Source: Treponema vincentii
GTDB taxonomy: Bacteria > Spirochaetota > Spirochaetia > Treponematales > Treponemataceae
DNA length: 64,000 bases
Direction of reading: 5' to 3'
Assembly (NCBI RefSeq): GCF_010365865.1
Contig: NZ_CP048020.1
Span: 124,001-188,000, forward strand
In this document: positions 33,251 to 41,991 of the stretch, piece by piece
How positions within the stretch are numbered: position 1 is the first letter of the stretch
Layout of the letters: each line of letters opens with the position of its first letter
Notes under the pieces: model-generated
Seen by the model: the letters and a program-made list of their open reading frames with translations, nothing else
What the model was told of the DNA's origin: nothing
Databases searched by the model: none
Program-made: the position numbers and the translations under genes

Positions 33251-35008
33251 ATGAAAAAATTTACCGGTTTACCTGTCTGTGGTGGGCTTGTTGTGGGGCG
33301 GATTGTGTGCATCCCGGAAAAAGCCGTACAAACGGCGCCTGTTTACACAATTACTGCACAAAATATTAAATCCGAACAAGAGCGGTTGCGCACTGCGGTG
33401 CAAGCTGCCCAAGAGGAGCTGAGGCAGGCGCTTATCGAATACCGGACGGCAGATGCTGACACTAAATCCCCCGAGCAGACTATTTTGGAAACCCATCAGG
33501 CAATGCTCGCTGACGAAGAGTTTATCCGTGCAATTTATGCAGAAATTGAAACTTCGCTGATGAATGCCGAATCGGTACTCAAACGGAAATTGGATGAAGT
33601 TATAGCCATGCTAACCGCCTCGGGTGACAGCTATCTGTGCGAACGGGCGGTCGATATTCAGGATGCATATGAACCGGTTTTTTCTTATTTAAATCCCCAA
33701 CATAAGCAGACTCCCTCTCGGTTTGTAGGGGTATTGCCTGACTCTTTGCTTGCGGCGCGGGCGTTCAAGCCATCCGAAGCGCTCGAAATAAAAAAACTTG
33801 CACCCTGTGGAATTATTATGGAAGAAGGGGGTGCGACCAGTCATATTGCGATTATGGCACGAGCGTGGAATATTCCGACGCTGATTGCCGTTCAGGGACT
33901 TATGGATTCGGCAAAGAGCGGAATGTATGCCGTGCTGGATGCTACGAATGGGACGTTGACTTTGGAACCTAATGCGAAAACTATTGCACAAATGGAAGCC
34001 GTTGGCAGCGACCGGATTGAAGCACCCGGAGAAGAGCAGGATTATACGCAAGTGTATACGCAAGACGGTATTCCCGTTCATTTGAGCGCAAACATCGCAC
34101 TTACAGAGGAATCAGAACTGCCGTTCGTGCAGAACGCCGCCGGAATCGGGCTCTTTCGGTCTGAGTTCTTGTTTTTAGGAACTCAAGATATTCCCGATGA
34201 AGAGCATCAGTACACAGCATACCGTACCGTTTTGGAACGAATGGGCTCAAAGCCGGTGCTGATCCGCACCTTTGATGCCGGCGCCGACAAGATGCTGAAA
34301 GAGCAGGAAAATCTTTTGGAGCGAAATGCGCTGCTCGGTTGGCGAGGAATCCGGTATTGTCTAGATCGTCCCGAAATTTTTAAGCCGCAGCTGCGGGCGC
34401 TGTTACGGGCAGGTTGTGCCGGCAATCTGCATATTCTTCTTCCGATGATATCCTGTAAAAAAGAAATCACCGCGGTGCGGAATTTAATCAAAGAGATTGA
34501 GCAGGAGTGTGAACAGAATCGGATACCGTATAAGAAAGATATTCCGGTGGGCATTATGATCGAAGTTCCTTCCGCCGCAATCTCTGCCGACTTGTATGCA
34601 CCGGCCGTTGACTTCTTTTCTATCGGCACCAACGATCTTATTCAATACACGATGGCAGCGGATCGGGAAAATCAAACCATTGCGCATTTAGCCGACTGTT
34701 TTCAGCCCGCAGTGCTGCGGCTTATCCGGCACGTTATCAAGGCGGAACCGCTTCTGCACCGCACCGGTGATTCGCGCGGCGGATTTGTGTCCATGTGCGG
34801 AGAGATGGCTTCTAATGCGGAGGCAATTCCGCTCTTACTTGGGATGGGCTTGCGGCGGTTCAGCATGGCAGCGCAAAAAATCCCTGAGATTGCGCAGCGG
34901 ATTGAATCTATCCGGATTTCCGATGCGGAGGCTCTCTGCGAAGCTGTCAGCCGGCTGGATACCGCTGAAGAAATCCGTCGCGAAACAATGAAGCGCTTTC
35001 CGCTGTAG
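33251..35008 (+). CDS. ptsI: Phosphoenolpyruvate-protein phosphotransferase (PTS enzyme I)
   Basis: A 585-residue enzyme I. The phospho-histidine motif is EEGGATSHIAIMAR, preceded by the EI N-terminal helical HPr-binding domain. The PEP/pyruvate-binding barrel shows LIRTFDAGADK, RGIRYCLDRPEIF, VPVGIMIEVPSAA-like KDIPVGIMIEVPSAA, FFSIGTNDLIQYTMAADREN and the active-site Cys in SMCGEMAS. It transfers phosphate from PEP to HPr, in spirochetes often for regulation as well as transport. ATG 33251 (MKKFTGLPVCGGLVVGRI) matches family N-termini; upstream in-frame codons run through tRNA-Glu. No ptsH or permease gene is in the window. Confidence 0.95.
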   Translation: MKKFTGLPVCGGLVVGRIVCIPEKAVQTAPVYTITAQNIKSEQERLRTAVQAAQEELRQALIEYRTADADTKSPEQTILETHQAMLADEEFIRAIYAEIETSLMNAESVLKRKLDEVIAMLTASGDSYLCERAVDIQDAYEPVFSYLNPQHKQTPSRFVGVLPDSLLAARAFKPSEALEIKKLAPCGIIMEEGGATSHIAIMARAWNIPTLIAVQGLMDSAKSGMYAVLDATNGTLTLEPNAKTIAQMEAVGSDRIEAPGEEQDYTQVYTQDGIPVHLSANIALTEESELPFVQNAAGIGLFRSEFLFLGTQDIPDEEHQYTAYRTVLERMGSKPVLIRTFDAGADKMLKEQENLLERNALLGWRGIRYCLDRPEIFKPQLRALLRAGCAGNLHILLPMISCKKEITAVRNLIKEIEQECEQNRIPYKKDIPVGIMIEVPSAAISADLYAPAVDFFSIGTNDLIQYTMAADRENQTIAHLADCFQPAVLRLIRHVIKAEPLLHRTGDSRGGFVSMCGEMASNAEAIPLLLGMGLRRFSMAAQKIPEIAQRIESIRISDAEALCEAVSRLDTAEEIRRETMKRFPL

Positions 35009-35069
35009 GGCAGCACGGTAAATAGACAGGCTTGGTAGAACCGTGAGGGTGCAGCGTATTTACAAGAGA

Positions 35070-35336
35070 CTACTGATCGTAAACCGTCCTTCTATGGCCG
35101 ACAGTTAGAGCAAGAATAACAAGTTCATTGTCTTGTATCGCACATATCAGCCGATAATCTCCTATTCTGTATCGCCACTGTCCGCTTCTATTTGCTGTGA
35201 GTCCTTTGCCATGTACGCGCGGATTTTCCGAGCCTTCAAGGTTCTTATCAATCCATGCAGCTATCATGCGTTGCGTATATTTATCCAGTTTTTTAAATTC
35301 TTTATCAAATCGAGCAGTCGTTTCAACCCTGTACAT
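35070..35336 (-). CDS. RelE/ParE-superfamily toxin
   Basis: An 88-residue basic protein of the RelE/ParE fold: YRVETTARFDKEFKKLDKYTQ at the start, GKGLTANRSGQWRYRIGDYRLICAI in the middle and LVILALTVGHRRTVYD at the end. The pattern G-x-WRYRIGDYR and the terminal HRRxVY is that of RelE-type mRNA interferases, in which Arg and Tyr/His residues contribute to catalysis. Its ATG overlaps the antitoxin stop by one base, the usual type II arrangement. mRNA cleavage activity is inferred from the family. Confidence 0.9.
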   Translation of the reverse strand: MYRVETTARFDKEFKKLDKYTQRMIAAWIDKNLEGSENPRVHGKGLTANRSGQWRYRIGDYRLICAIQDNELVILALTVGHRRTVYDQ

Positions 35337-35557
35337 TACAAACCTAACTCTTTCTTGAGTTCAGAAAATGGACGGCTTTTTTTCCCGGTACTCACATATT
35401 CTTGATATGCCTCCGCAGCAACAGTAATATCATATTCATCTTCAATTTTTTCAAACAATGCATTCTTAAAAGCTTCTCCCAATGATACCGAATGCAGTTT
35501 TGCATAGCTATTCGCAATAGCTCTTTCTGCTTCTGTCAACCGTATTGAAAACGCCAT
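35336..35557 (-). CDS. RelB-like antitoxin
   Basis: A 73-residue protein. The N-terminal half (FSIRLTEAERAIANSYAKLHSVSLGEAFKNALFEKIEDEYD) is a ribbon-helix-helix-type DNA-binding region; the C-terminal acidic/helical tail (EYVSTGKKSRPFSELKKELGL) would wrap the toxin. It belongs to the RelB/DUF6290-like antitoxins. ATG 35557 has GAGGAGGTGATAGT upstream. It is encoded before and overlaps the RelE-like toxin. TGTCAA-TATTT-TTGACA at 35605-35621 upstream could be an autoregulatory operator. Confidence 0.88.
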   Translation of the reverse strand: MAFSIRLTEAERAIANSYAKLHSVSLGEAFKNALFEKIEDEYDITVAAEAYQEYVSTGKKSRPFSELKKELGL

Positions 35558-35632
35558 ACTATCACCTCCTCAACGTAGGATATTGTACTATATTGATTCA
35601 ATTTGTCAATATTTTTGACAGTAGGTATCAGC

Positions 35633-35651
35633 AAGGAGGTCAATTTTTGAA
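35633..35651 (+). repeat. Half copy of a GGA-loop hairpin
   Basis: AAGGAG-GTCAATTTTTGA repeats the loop and right arm of the hairpin at 25846-25879; the left arm is absent. It lies in the 192-bp gap before der. Confidence 0.5.
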
Positions 35652-35749
35652 AGCAAGTTTTTGGACAACCTCGAACATCCTGATGGGTGCTTGAGAGAGC
35701 TGCGGTAATTTTCTATAATTGCAATCCGGTAAGTGTGTAAGGAAATATA

Positions 35750-37231
35750 ATGAGCAAAAATCACAGGATAGATGTCGCCAGAGACGATGAGGCATTCGAT
35801 GTAGATACGGCCATGTATAGTGATACGGATGCGAACATAGAAGCTGCGGGTGCGGAATTCGACTACCGCAAAAAATATGAGAACACGCCGCTTGTGGTGA
35901 TAGCAGGGCGTCCGAATGTCGGGAAATCTACCCTGTTCAATCGCTTTTTGCGGAAGCGCCGCGCCATTACCGATCCGACGCCCGGCGTAACCCGCGACCC
36001 CATCGAGGCACAGGCAATTATCAACGGGAAACCGGTACGGCTGATGGACACGGGCGGTTTTAAGCTGACCCGCAGCGGCGACGAAAAAGAAGACCAGATG
36101 GATGAGCTGGTTATAGAAAAAACGCAGGAAGCGCTCCGCCGTGCCGATAAAATTCTTCTATTATTAGAGGCCTCTGCACCCACTGCGGAAGACGAAGAGT
36201 TTATCCGCTTTCTGCGTCCCTATTGGGGTAAGCTCATCACTGCGGTGAATAAAACCGAAGGCGGGCGCGGCGAAGCGGAAGCCTATAACTACCTCAGCTT
36301 CGGCTTTCCGACACTCTTATGTATCAGTGCCGAACATGGGGATAACATCATGCCGCTTGCCGAAGAGATAACCAAGGGCTTGGACTTTTCGCGTGTACGC
36401 GAAGCGCCCGCCGACACTGCGATCCGCATCGCACTCATCGGTAAGCCGAATACCGGCAAGTCCACACTCAGCAACTACCTAACTAAGACTTCCGCATCGA
36501 TTGTGTCGGAGATTGCCGGTACAACGCGCGATGTGGTGGAAGGAGAGTTTTTCTATAAAGACAGACAGTTTATCATTCAGGACACTGCCGGGATTAGGCG
36601 CAAGGCAAAAGTAAAAGAGGATATCGAGTATTACTCGGTTGTCCGCGCGATGAAGAGCTTGGAACATGCCGACATTGTCTTTCACCTGATCGATGCGGAG
36701 GAAGGGCTCACCGAACAGGATAAAAAGATCATCGTGCAGGCGACCAAGCGGGGACTGGGTGTTATCTTTGTGTTGAATAAATGGGATTTGGTGAAAGGCG
36801 AAAAAAAATTCCACGATGCGGAGCAGCATATCAAGATTATGTTCGGCAAGATGGAATATGCGCCGATTGTTCCCGTTTCCGCACAGAAAGGGAGCGGCAT
36901 TCCCGACCTGCTCAACACCGCGCTGGAACTATTCGACCAACTGACAAAAAAGGTAGAAACCTCTGCGCTCAACCTCGCGCTCAAGGACTGGCTTGAGGCG
37001 GTACCACCTCCGCATGGGCAGCGCAATTCTTTCACGCTCAAGTATATGGTGCAAACCTCCGCACGGCCGGTTGAGTTTTTAATCTTTGCAAATAAACCCG
37101 ACCTTGTCTCGGAATCCTATCTCCGGTACATCACCAATCGGATACGGAAAGACCTCGGCTTTAGCTCAATCCCCTTTTTAGTACGGGTAAAGGGTAGTCG
37201 GGTAAAATGGGAAGACCGGGTAAAACCGTGA
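35750..37231 (+). CDS. der: Ribosome-assembly GTPase Der (EngA)
   Basis: A 493-residue double GTPase for 50S subunit maturation. GTPase 1: AGRPNVGKSTLFNR, TPGVTRD, DTGGF and NKTE. GTPase 2: IGKPNTGKSTLSN, IAGTTRD, DTAGIRRK, NKWD. The C-terminal KH-like domain ends ...SIPFLVRVKGSRVKWEDRVKP. An acidic ~45-residue N-terminal extension precedes the first G domain, as in other treponemes. The MerR-family gene overlaps its 3' end. Confidence 0.96.
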   Translation: MSKNHRIDVARDDEAFDVDTAMYSDTDANIEAAGAEFDYRKKYENTPLVVIAGRPNVGKSTLFNRFLRKRRAITDPTPGVTRDPIEAQAIINGKPVRLMDTGGFKLTRSGDEKEDQMDELVIEKTQEALRRADKILLLLEASAPTAEDEEFIRFLRPYWGKLITAVNKTEGGRGEAEAYNYLSFGFPTLLCISAEHGDNIMPLAEEITKGLDFSRVREAPADTAIRIALIGKPNTGKSTLSNYLTKTSASIVSEIAGTTRDVVEGEFFYKDRQFIIQDTAGIRRKAKVKEDIEYYSVVRAMKSLEHADIVFHLIDAEEGLTEQDKKIIVQATKRGLGVIFVLNKWDLVKGEKKFHDAEQHIKIMFGKMEYAPIVPVSAQKGSGIPDLLNTALELFDQLTKKVETSALNLALKDWLEAVPPPHGQRNSFTLKYMVQTSARPVEFLIFANKPDLVSESYLRYITNRIRKDLGFSSIPFLVRVKGSRVKWEDRVKP

Positions 37232-37572
37232 CAGGCTTTTCCATCGGCGAAGTTGAAAAGATAACCGGTATCAAGGCGCATGTTCTCCGCTACTGGGAAC
37301 AAACGCAGCCCTTTTTGCGTCCGCAAAAGGATGAGCAGGGCAGGCGGCTGTATACCGATCATCACCTCGATTTAATCTTCCGTATGAAGTATCTGATTGA
37401 GGTGCGAAAGTTTACGCTTGAAGGTGCAGGCCGGCAGCTCCTCTCCGATCTTTCCGACAAGGGCGGGAGCAGCCGGATTACGGAGCTTTCCGGTATCCGC
37501 AGCGAATTACTCGATATGTATCGACTTTTGCAAGGAAGTAAAAATGTGTTTAAGCCGATATCTGAAGATTAA
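37207..37572 (+). CDS. MerR-family transcriptional regulator
   Basis: A 121-residue regulator with an N-terminal winged HTH: FSIGEVEKITGIKAHVLRYWEQTQPFLRPQKDEQGRRLYTDHHLDLI, the MerR recognition helix and R-x-Y-T signature. The rest is a short helical tail, so an effector-binding domain is missing, as in the small RacA/MlrA-like members. ATG 37207 gives a 25-bp overlap with der; GTG 37228 (GTGA overlap with the der stop) is a credible alternative and would remove seven residues. It lies 65 bp before the fliA cluster and may regulate it; that is inference. Confidence 0.85.
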   Translation: MGRPGKTVTGFSIGEVEKITGIKAHVLRYWEQTQPFLRPQKDEQGRRLYTDHHLDLIFRMKYLIEVRKFTLEGAGRQLLSDLSDKGGSSRITELSGIRSELLDMYRLLQGSKNVFKPISED

Positions 37573-37636
37573 CAAGCAAGTCCAGGCAATGCCTTGACGA
37601 GAGATAGAAATTCGCATAAGCTATTGAGGTGGAGGT

Positions 37637-38299
37637 TTGTCCGTGTTGAAGCTAAAAGCTCCCTTAATCATTGCCGGTACAACATGTGTTTTATCTATGC
37701 TTATCGGACTGATAAGTGGGGTTCGATTCTTACATATTTTGGGAAGAGGGCTTATTGCCGGTGTAGGAGCAGGAAGCTTTGTGTTCTGTGCACGGATTCT
37801 TTTAAAGCGATTTATCCCCGACCTTTTTGCACCTCCTGTTTTATCGGATATCGCTGAAACGGCAGATAGCTCTTCCGGATCAAATATTAATATTACCCTT
37901 GATGACGACTTGACGGCAGTAGCTCCTGCAACAGCAGGAGGTAATATGGAAACTTCTGCAACACCGAGCGCCACAGCGGGAGCGCAGGCAGAGTCTCAAA
38001 GCTCGGAGGCGTTTTCTGATGATTCTGCTACGGGCTCTTCAGATAACGATACTATATATGAAACGCCTGTAGATTCCGATTCTTCCCCTCTTTCTTTTAG
38101 CGATAGCTCTGAAGGTGATGGTGGCTTATCGGATTTACCTAATATGGGCTCATTTATAGATGATGATTTTGATGAAAATATCGATGATAGTGTACAACCG
38201 GATAGTAGCGGCTTTTCTATGACCGGTATTCAGACCGGCGGTACTGATAGTAAAGTAATGGCTCAGGCAATTAGAACCGTTTTAGCAACTGAGGATTAG
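37637..38299 (+). CDS. Treponemal membrane-anchored acidic protein upstream of fliA
   Basis: A 220-residue protein with two N-terminal hydrophobic segments (about 8-30 and 33-55: PLIIAGTTCVLSMLIGLISGV, ILGRGLIAGVGAGSFVFCARILL). A long Ser/Asp/Thr/Ala-rich disordered region follows, ending in SKVMAQAIRTVLATED. The position directly upstream of the flagellar sigma gene is where treponemes carry a conserved unknown. Start is TTG 37637 or GTG 37643 after GAGGTGGAGGT; both need a non-ATG codon. Possible role in flagellar gene control or assembly, inferred only from context. Confidence 0.75.
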   Translation: MSVLKLKAPLIIAGTTCVLSMLIGLISGVRFLHILGRGLIAGVGAGSFVFCARILLKRFIPDLFAPPVLSDIAETADSSSGSNINITLDDDLTAVAPATAGGNMETSATPSATAGAQAESQSSEAFSDDSATGSSDNDTIYETPVDSDSSPLSFSDSSEGDGGLSDLPNMGSFIDDDFDENIDDSVQPDSSGFSMTGIQTGGTDSKVMAQAIRTVLATED

Positions 38300-38319
38300 A
38301 GGGTGGATGTTGATATAGT

Positions 38320-39108
38320 ATGGGAAATATCAGTTTAGACACGAGACCGGAAGATGAGCTTTGGCTTGAGTATAAACATACACAAGACCCACAGCTTCGT
38401 GAGTTTTTTATTATAAAATACGCACCTCTTGTAAAATACGTTGCCGGTAAGGTTGCCGTTGGTATGCCGAATAATGTTGAGTTTGATGATTTAGTCGGGT
38501 ACGGCGTATTTGGTCTGCTGGATGCTATCGATAAATATGATCCCGAAAAGAATGTGAAATTTAATACTTATGCAGTGACGCGGATCCGCGGCGCTATTTT
38601 TGATGAATTACGCTCAATTGATTGGGTTCCTCGTTCGGTACGTCAGCAATCCCGTGAAATTGAGGAAGTAATAGCGGATTTGGAAGCTCGGTTAGGGCAC
38701 GGTGCGACCGATTCGGAAATTGCCGAAGCACTTGGCATGAGTGTCGAAGAATTCCATCAAGTTTTATTAAAAATTTCAGGTACCAGTATCATCTCCCTTA
38801 CCGATTTACGGTTTGGGTCGGATGATTCCGAACAGACGCCTGTTGTAGACAGTATTGAAGCGCCGGCTTCGCTTAATCCCGATGTCATTGTAGAACGAGA
38901 AGAAATGAAGCGAATTATCGTGGATGCAATTAACGAACTTCCCGATAGAGAAAAAAAAGTATTAATCATGTATTATTATGAGGATATGACATTACGGGAG
39001 ATTGGGAAAGTATTAGAGGTAACCGAATCGAGGGTGTCTCAGATTCATACCAGTGCAAACCTAAAACTTAAAGCAAAATTGAGCAATATTCGTAAGGGTA
39101 TCCGTTAG
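38320..39108 (+). CDS. fliA: Flagellar RNA polymerase sigma factor (FliA/WhiG, sigma-28)
   Basis: A 262-residue alternative sigma factor for late flagellar and chemotaxis genes. Region 2 reads EFDDLVGYGVFGLLDAIDKYDPEKNVKFNTYAVTRIRGAIFDELRSIDWVPRSVR, diagnostic of FliA/WhiG. Region 3 contains DSEIAEALGMSVEEFHQ. Region 4 contains LPDREKKVLIMYYYEDMTLREIGKVLEVTESRVSQIHTSANLKLK. ATG 38320 follows GAGGGTGGATG. It is in one operon with the unknown upstream (20 bp gap) and fapA downstream (10 bp). Confidence 0.96.
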   Translation: MGNISLDTRPEDELWLEYKHTQDPQLREFFIIKYAPLVKYVAGKVAVGMPNNVEFDDLVGYGVFGLLDAIDKYDPEKNVKFNTYAVTRIRGAIFDELRSIDWVPRSVRQQSREIEEVIADLEARLGHGATDSEIAEALGMSVEEFHQVLLKISGTSIISLTDLRFGSDDSEQTPVVDSIEAPASLNPDVIVEREEMKRIIVDAINELPDREKKVLIMYYYEDMTLREIGKVLEVTESRVSQIHTSANLKLKAKLSNIRKGIR

Positions 39109-39118
39109 GAGCGTTGCT

Positions 39119-41092
39119 ATGATACATTTTGAACAAATTCGGGAGCAGATGAAGGAACAGTACGAAAAGGATTCCTCCCGTTTTTTTGTTGAAGTTACAG
39201 GGCAAACCCTCGAAGAAGCAATTGACAATGCTGCCGTCGAGCTCGGTTTACGCCGCTCCCTTATCGACTATGAAATTTTACAAAAAGGGGCTTCAGGTTT
39301 TTTTGTCTTAAACCCCAAAGAATGGAAAATTCGTGCTTACGAAGCACACAAAGTGCGTAAACCTAATGTTCATGCGGAGGTCGCTGCTGGCCTCAGTACG
39401 GAAGAATTACCGGAAGAAAATATGGATAGGGACGGAGCTGCGTATGTATTCTGCGCGCCCGACGGTGTATTCCTGAAAGTTACGCCACCCATCGGTAACG
39501 GCAGAAAAGTAGCGCTTGCCGATGTCGTGGAACGAATACGCGATAGAAATGTGGCTGTCCCGCCGGATGAAATTTTAAAACCGATTGTTAAAGCCTGTGC
39601 GGATGAATATGTCAGAATAGGACATTATGAATATGTGCCCGGTAACGATGCGCTGATGTCCGTTGAAATCAGCGATGACGAGATGAAAGCATATCTTTTT
39701 GTGTCTCCACCGATGCCCGGCGGCGCCGATGTGTCGGCAGATATGATTATCACCTTCTTATCAAATAATCGTGTCATTTCAGGTGTTAATGAAAAAAGAG
39801 TTAAACAATTCCAAGATAGTCCCGTATATCGTGAAAATTATTTAATCGCAGAAGGAACGCCGCCGCAAAAAGGCGCCGATGCTAAGATCCTTTTCAATTT
39901 TGAAACCGATAATACGCAGCTGCGCCTAAAAGAAAACAAGAGCGGGCAGATTAATTTTAAAGAGCTCAATCTTATTCAAAATGTCATTGAAGGGCAGCCG
40001 CTTGCCCAAAAGGTTCCTGCTGAAGAAGGGAAAAGCGGAAAAACCGTTACCGGAAAATACCTACCCGCTGCATCCGGTAAAGATATAGCTATCCCATTGG
40101 GAAAAAATACTCGATTAGCCGAGGATAATCTGACGGTTGTTGCCGAAACGAAAGGTCAAGTTTTGCTGATAAAAAACAAGATCAATGTCGAGCCGATTAT
40201 GACGATCGAAGGTAATGTGTCGATCAAGACCGGGAATATCGTGTTCCTTGGTACGGTATTTGTTAAGGGAAATGTTGATGACGGCTTCTCTATTAAGGCT
40301 GCGGGTAACATCGAAGTAAAAGGTACTGTCGGAAAGGCATCGTTGGATGCGGAAGGTGATATCGTCGTCAGTCAAGGTATTGCCGGGAAAGAAGGTGGGC
40401 ATATCCGTGCGGGTAAGTCGATATGGTCTAAATTCATCCAAAATATCGAATTGGTAGAAGCGGGAGATATGGTTATCGTATCGGACGGTATCTTAAATTC
40501 AAAAATTATTGCTAATCATAAAGTTATTTGCCGTGGAAAGCGTGCTGATATCATCGGTAGTCAAGTAACCGCGTGCGAGGGGGTGTATGCTCGAAATCTC
40601 GGTAGCCCTGCAGGCGGTTCTGATACGGTTATCAGTGTCGGCTTCGATCCACGCAGCAAGGAGCGACTTGTCATACTAGAGAAAAATCTGCTTGCTTCCG
40701 AGAAAGCGCTCACAGCCTTAAAGCTCGATTTAAAATCGCTTGAAGGGCAAAAAAAGATTCTCAAAGAGCTCTCCGAAGAGAAAGAAGCATTGCTTAAAAG
40801 GAAAAAAGAGTTACGCTATATTAACGAAACGGAAATTAAGGAGCTGCGAAACGAAATAGAACGGATACGAGATTATCTTGCTGCGCTAAAAACGGATGGA
40901 CGGGTTTCTGTTTCAGGTAATATTTATACCGGTGTTCGGATTGTTATTAAAGATATTATCGAAGATGTACGGGTTGATTGCAAGGCAACGACATTCTTTT
41001 TGCAAAACGGTCTCGTGCGGTATGGCCCTTATGAGGACTATACCAATGATGATGACGTAAAGAGGACGCCCAGTGGGTATTCAACCGATTGA
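39119..41092 (+). CDS. FapA/DUF342 flagellar-associated protein
   Basis: A 657-residue protein. An N-terminal Jag_N-like domain (FFVEVTGQTLEEAIDNAAVELGL...DYEILQKGASGFF, about 15-65) leads to the FapA domain. The core is a long right-handed beta-helix with repeated strands (GNVSIKTGNIVFLGTVFVKGNVDDGFSIKAAGNIEVKGTVGKASLDAEGDIVV in the 360-430 region). A coiled coil (about 515-600, ERLVILEKNLLASEKALTALK...) and a short C-terminal domain follow. FapA proteins influence flagellar and cell-pole organisation in other bacteria; the mechanism is not settled. Directly follows fliA. Confidence 0.88.
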   Translation: MIHFEQIREQMKEQYEKDSSRFFVEVTGQTLEEAIDNAAVELGLRRSLIDYEILQKGASGFFVLNPKEWKIRAYEAHKVRKPNVHAEVAAGLSTEELPEENMDRDGAAYVFCAPDGVFLKVTPPIGNGRKVALADVVERIRDRNVAVPPDEILKPIVKACADEYVRIGHYEYVPGNDALMSVEISDDEMKAYLFVSPPMPGGADVSADMIITFLSNNRVISGVNEKRVKQFQDSPVYRENYLIAEGTPPQKGADAKILFNFETDNTQLRLKENKSGQINFKELNLIQNVIEGQPLAQKVPAEEGKSGKTVTGKYLPAASGKDIAIPLGKNTRLAEDNLTVVAETKGQVLLIKNKINVEPIMTIEGNVSIKTGNIVFLGTVFVKGNVDDGFSIKAAGNIEVKGTVGKASLDAEGDIVVSQGIAGKEGGHIRAGKSIWSKFIQNIELVEAGDMVIVSDGILNSKIIANHKVICRGKRADIIGSQVTACEGVYARNLGSPAGGSDTVISVGFDPRSKERLVILEKNLLASEKALTALKLDLKSLEGQKKILKELSEEKEALLKRKKELRYINETEIKELRNEIERIRDYLAALKTDGRVSVSGNIYTGVRIVIKDIIEDVRVDCKATTFFLQNGLVRYGPYEDYTNDDDVKRTPSGYSTD

Positions 41093-41408
41093 TCTACAGA
41101 CACTTTATACTCAACTTGATAAGGTCGGAAAGCTTCAAGGAGACGCACGGCAGACGTTTGCTGCAGAATTCGAAAACAGTCAGCAAGCTAACAAAGAAGA
41201 TGCCGCGCGGCGCCAGCAAACGGTACAGAAAACCGAGGCTACAGGAGCTGAAAAAACGGCGATAAATAAAGACGGTTCAAACGGTTCTTCAGGAGGGGCA
41301 TTTAACAATACTCCTCAACAGCAAAAAAATGAAACGCCTCTTACAGACGAAAAATCATATTATATTCAAGATCCCTTGCTTGGAAAAAAAATCGATATTT
41401 CAGGATAA
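41073..41408 (+). CDS. Small hydrophilic protein of the fliA cluster
   Basis: A 111-residue Gln/Ala/Lys/Asn-rich protein with no membrane segment and no recognised domain. A helical N-terminus (IDLQTLYTQLDKVGKLQGDARQTFAAEFEN) precedes a low-complexity middle; the end YYIQDPLLGKKIDISG looks conserved-like. GTG 41073 with AAGAGGA upstream overlaps the fapA end by 20 bp, indicating coupling. Not recognised; a spirochete-specific motility accessory is a guess. Confidence 0.7.
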   Translation: MGIQPIDLQTLYTQLDKVGKLQGDARQTFAAEFENSQQANKEDAARRQQTVQKTEATGAEKTAINKDGSNGSSGGAFNNTPQQQKNETPLTDEKSYYIQDPLLGKKIDISG

Positions 41409-41413
41409 TTCCT

Positions 41414-41935
41414 ATGCTTATTGTTGCCCTCATACTGCTCTGTATTAATATTATTTTAATGATTGTTTTTTATCGAAAGACATCACATAACTTTTCGCAA
41501 AATGCATACCGCGACCGTATTCGGGAAGAAGTAAATCGGCTTATTATCGATATTGAACATGAATCGGATCATGCGGTAACGGTACTTGAAGATAAAATTC
41601 AGCAGATAGAGAAGCTCCTTGCCGACACGGACAAACATATCGCGCTTGTCGAGCAGGAGCATGAAAAATGGCGAATGCAAAAAGATTTTCTTGGCTCCCG
41701 TCGGACTTTGCAGCAAGAAGATACTGAACCGGCAGTCGATACGAAAAAAAATACCGTGATGATTTATAAAAAACCTATCGGCATCCCCGAAGCTGCGGCA
41801 AAAGTCTCGCCTCTTTTGAATCCTCGGGAACAAGTTGTCGAACTGGCACGACAAGGATTCTCGATCGACTTTATTGCCGAAAAAATAGATCTCCCTCTTG
41901 GTGAAATTGCACTTATTCTCTCTATAGGAGGATAG
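41414..41935 (+). CDS. Membrane-anchored coiled-coil protein with a C-terminal DUF6115-like HTH motif
   Basis: A 173-residue protein. One N-terminal transmembrane helix (MLIVALILLCINIILMIVFY) is followed by a charged coiled coil (about 30-95, RIREEVNRLIIDIEHESDHAVTVLEDKIQQIEKLL). The C-terminal motif EQVVELARQGFSIDFIAEKIDLPLGEIALILSIGG matches the helix-turn-helix-like end of DUF6115 proteins found beside flagellar genes in Firmicutes and spirochetes. ATG 41414 is six bases after the previous stop. Role unknown. Confidence 0.8.
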   Translation: MLIVALILLCINIILMIVFYRKTSHNFSQNAYRDRIREEVNRLIIDIEHESDHAVTVLEDKIQQIEKLLADTDKHIALVEQEHEKWRMQKDFLGSRRTLQQEDTEPAVDTKKNTVMIYKKPIGIPEAAAKVSPLLNPREQVVELARQGFSIDFIAEKIDLPLGEIALILSIGG

Positions 41936-41991
41936 GTGAGGTACGAAAATAGATCTCAAAACTATCGGGCAAAACAATTATAGGAGTGATG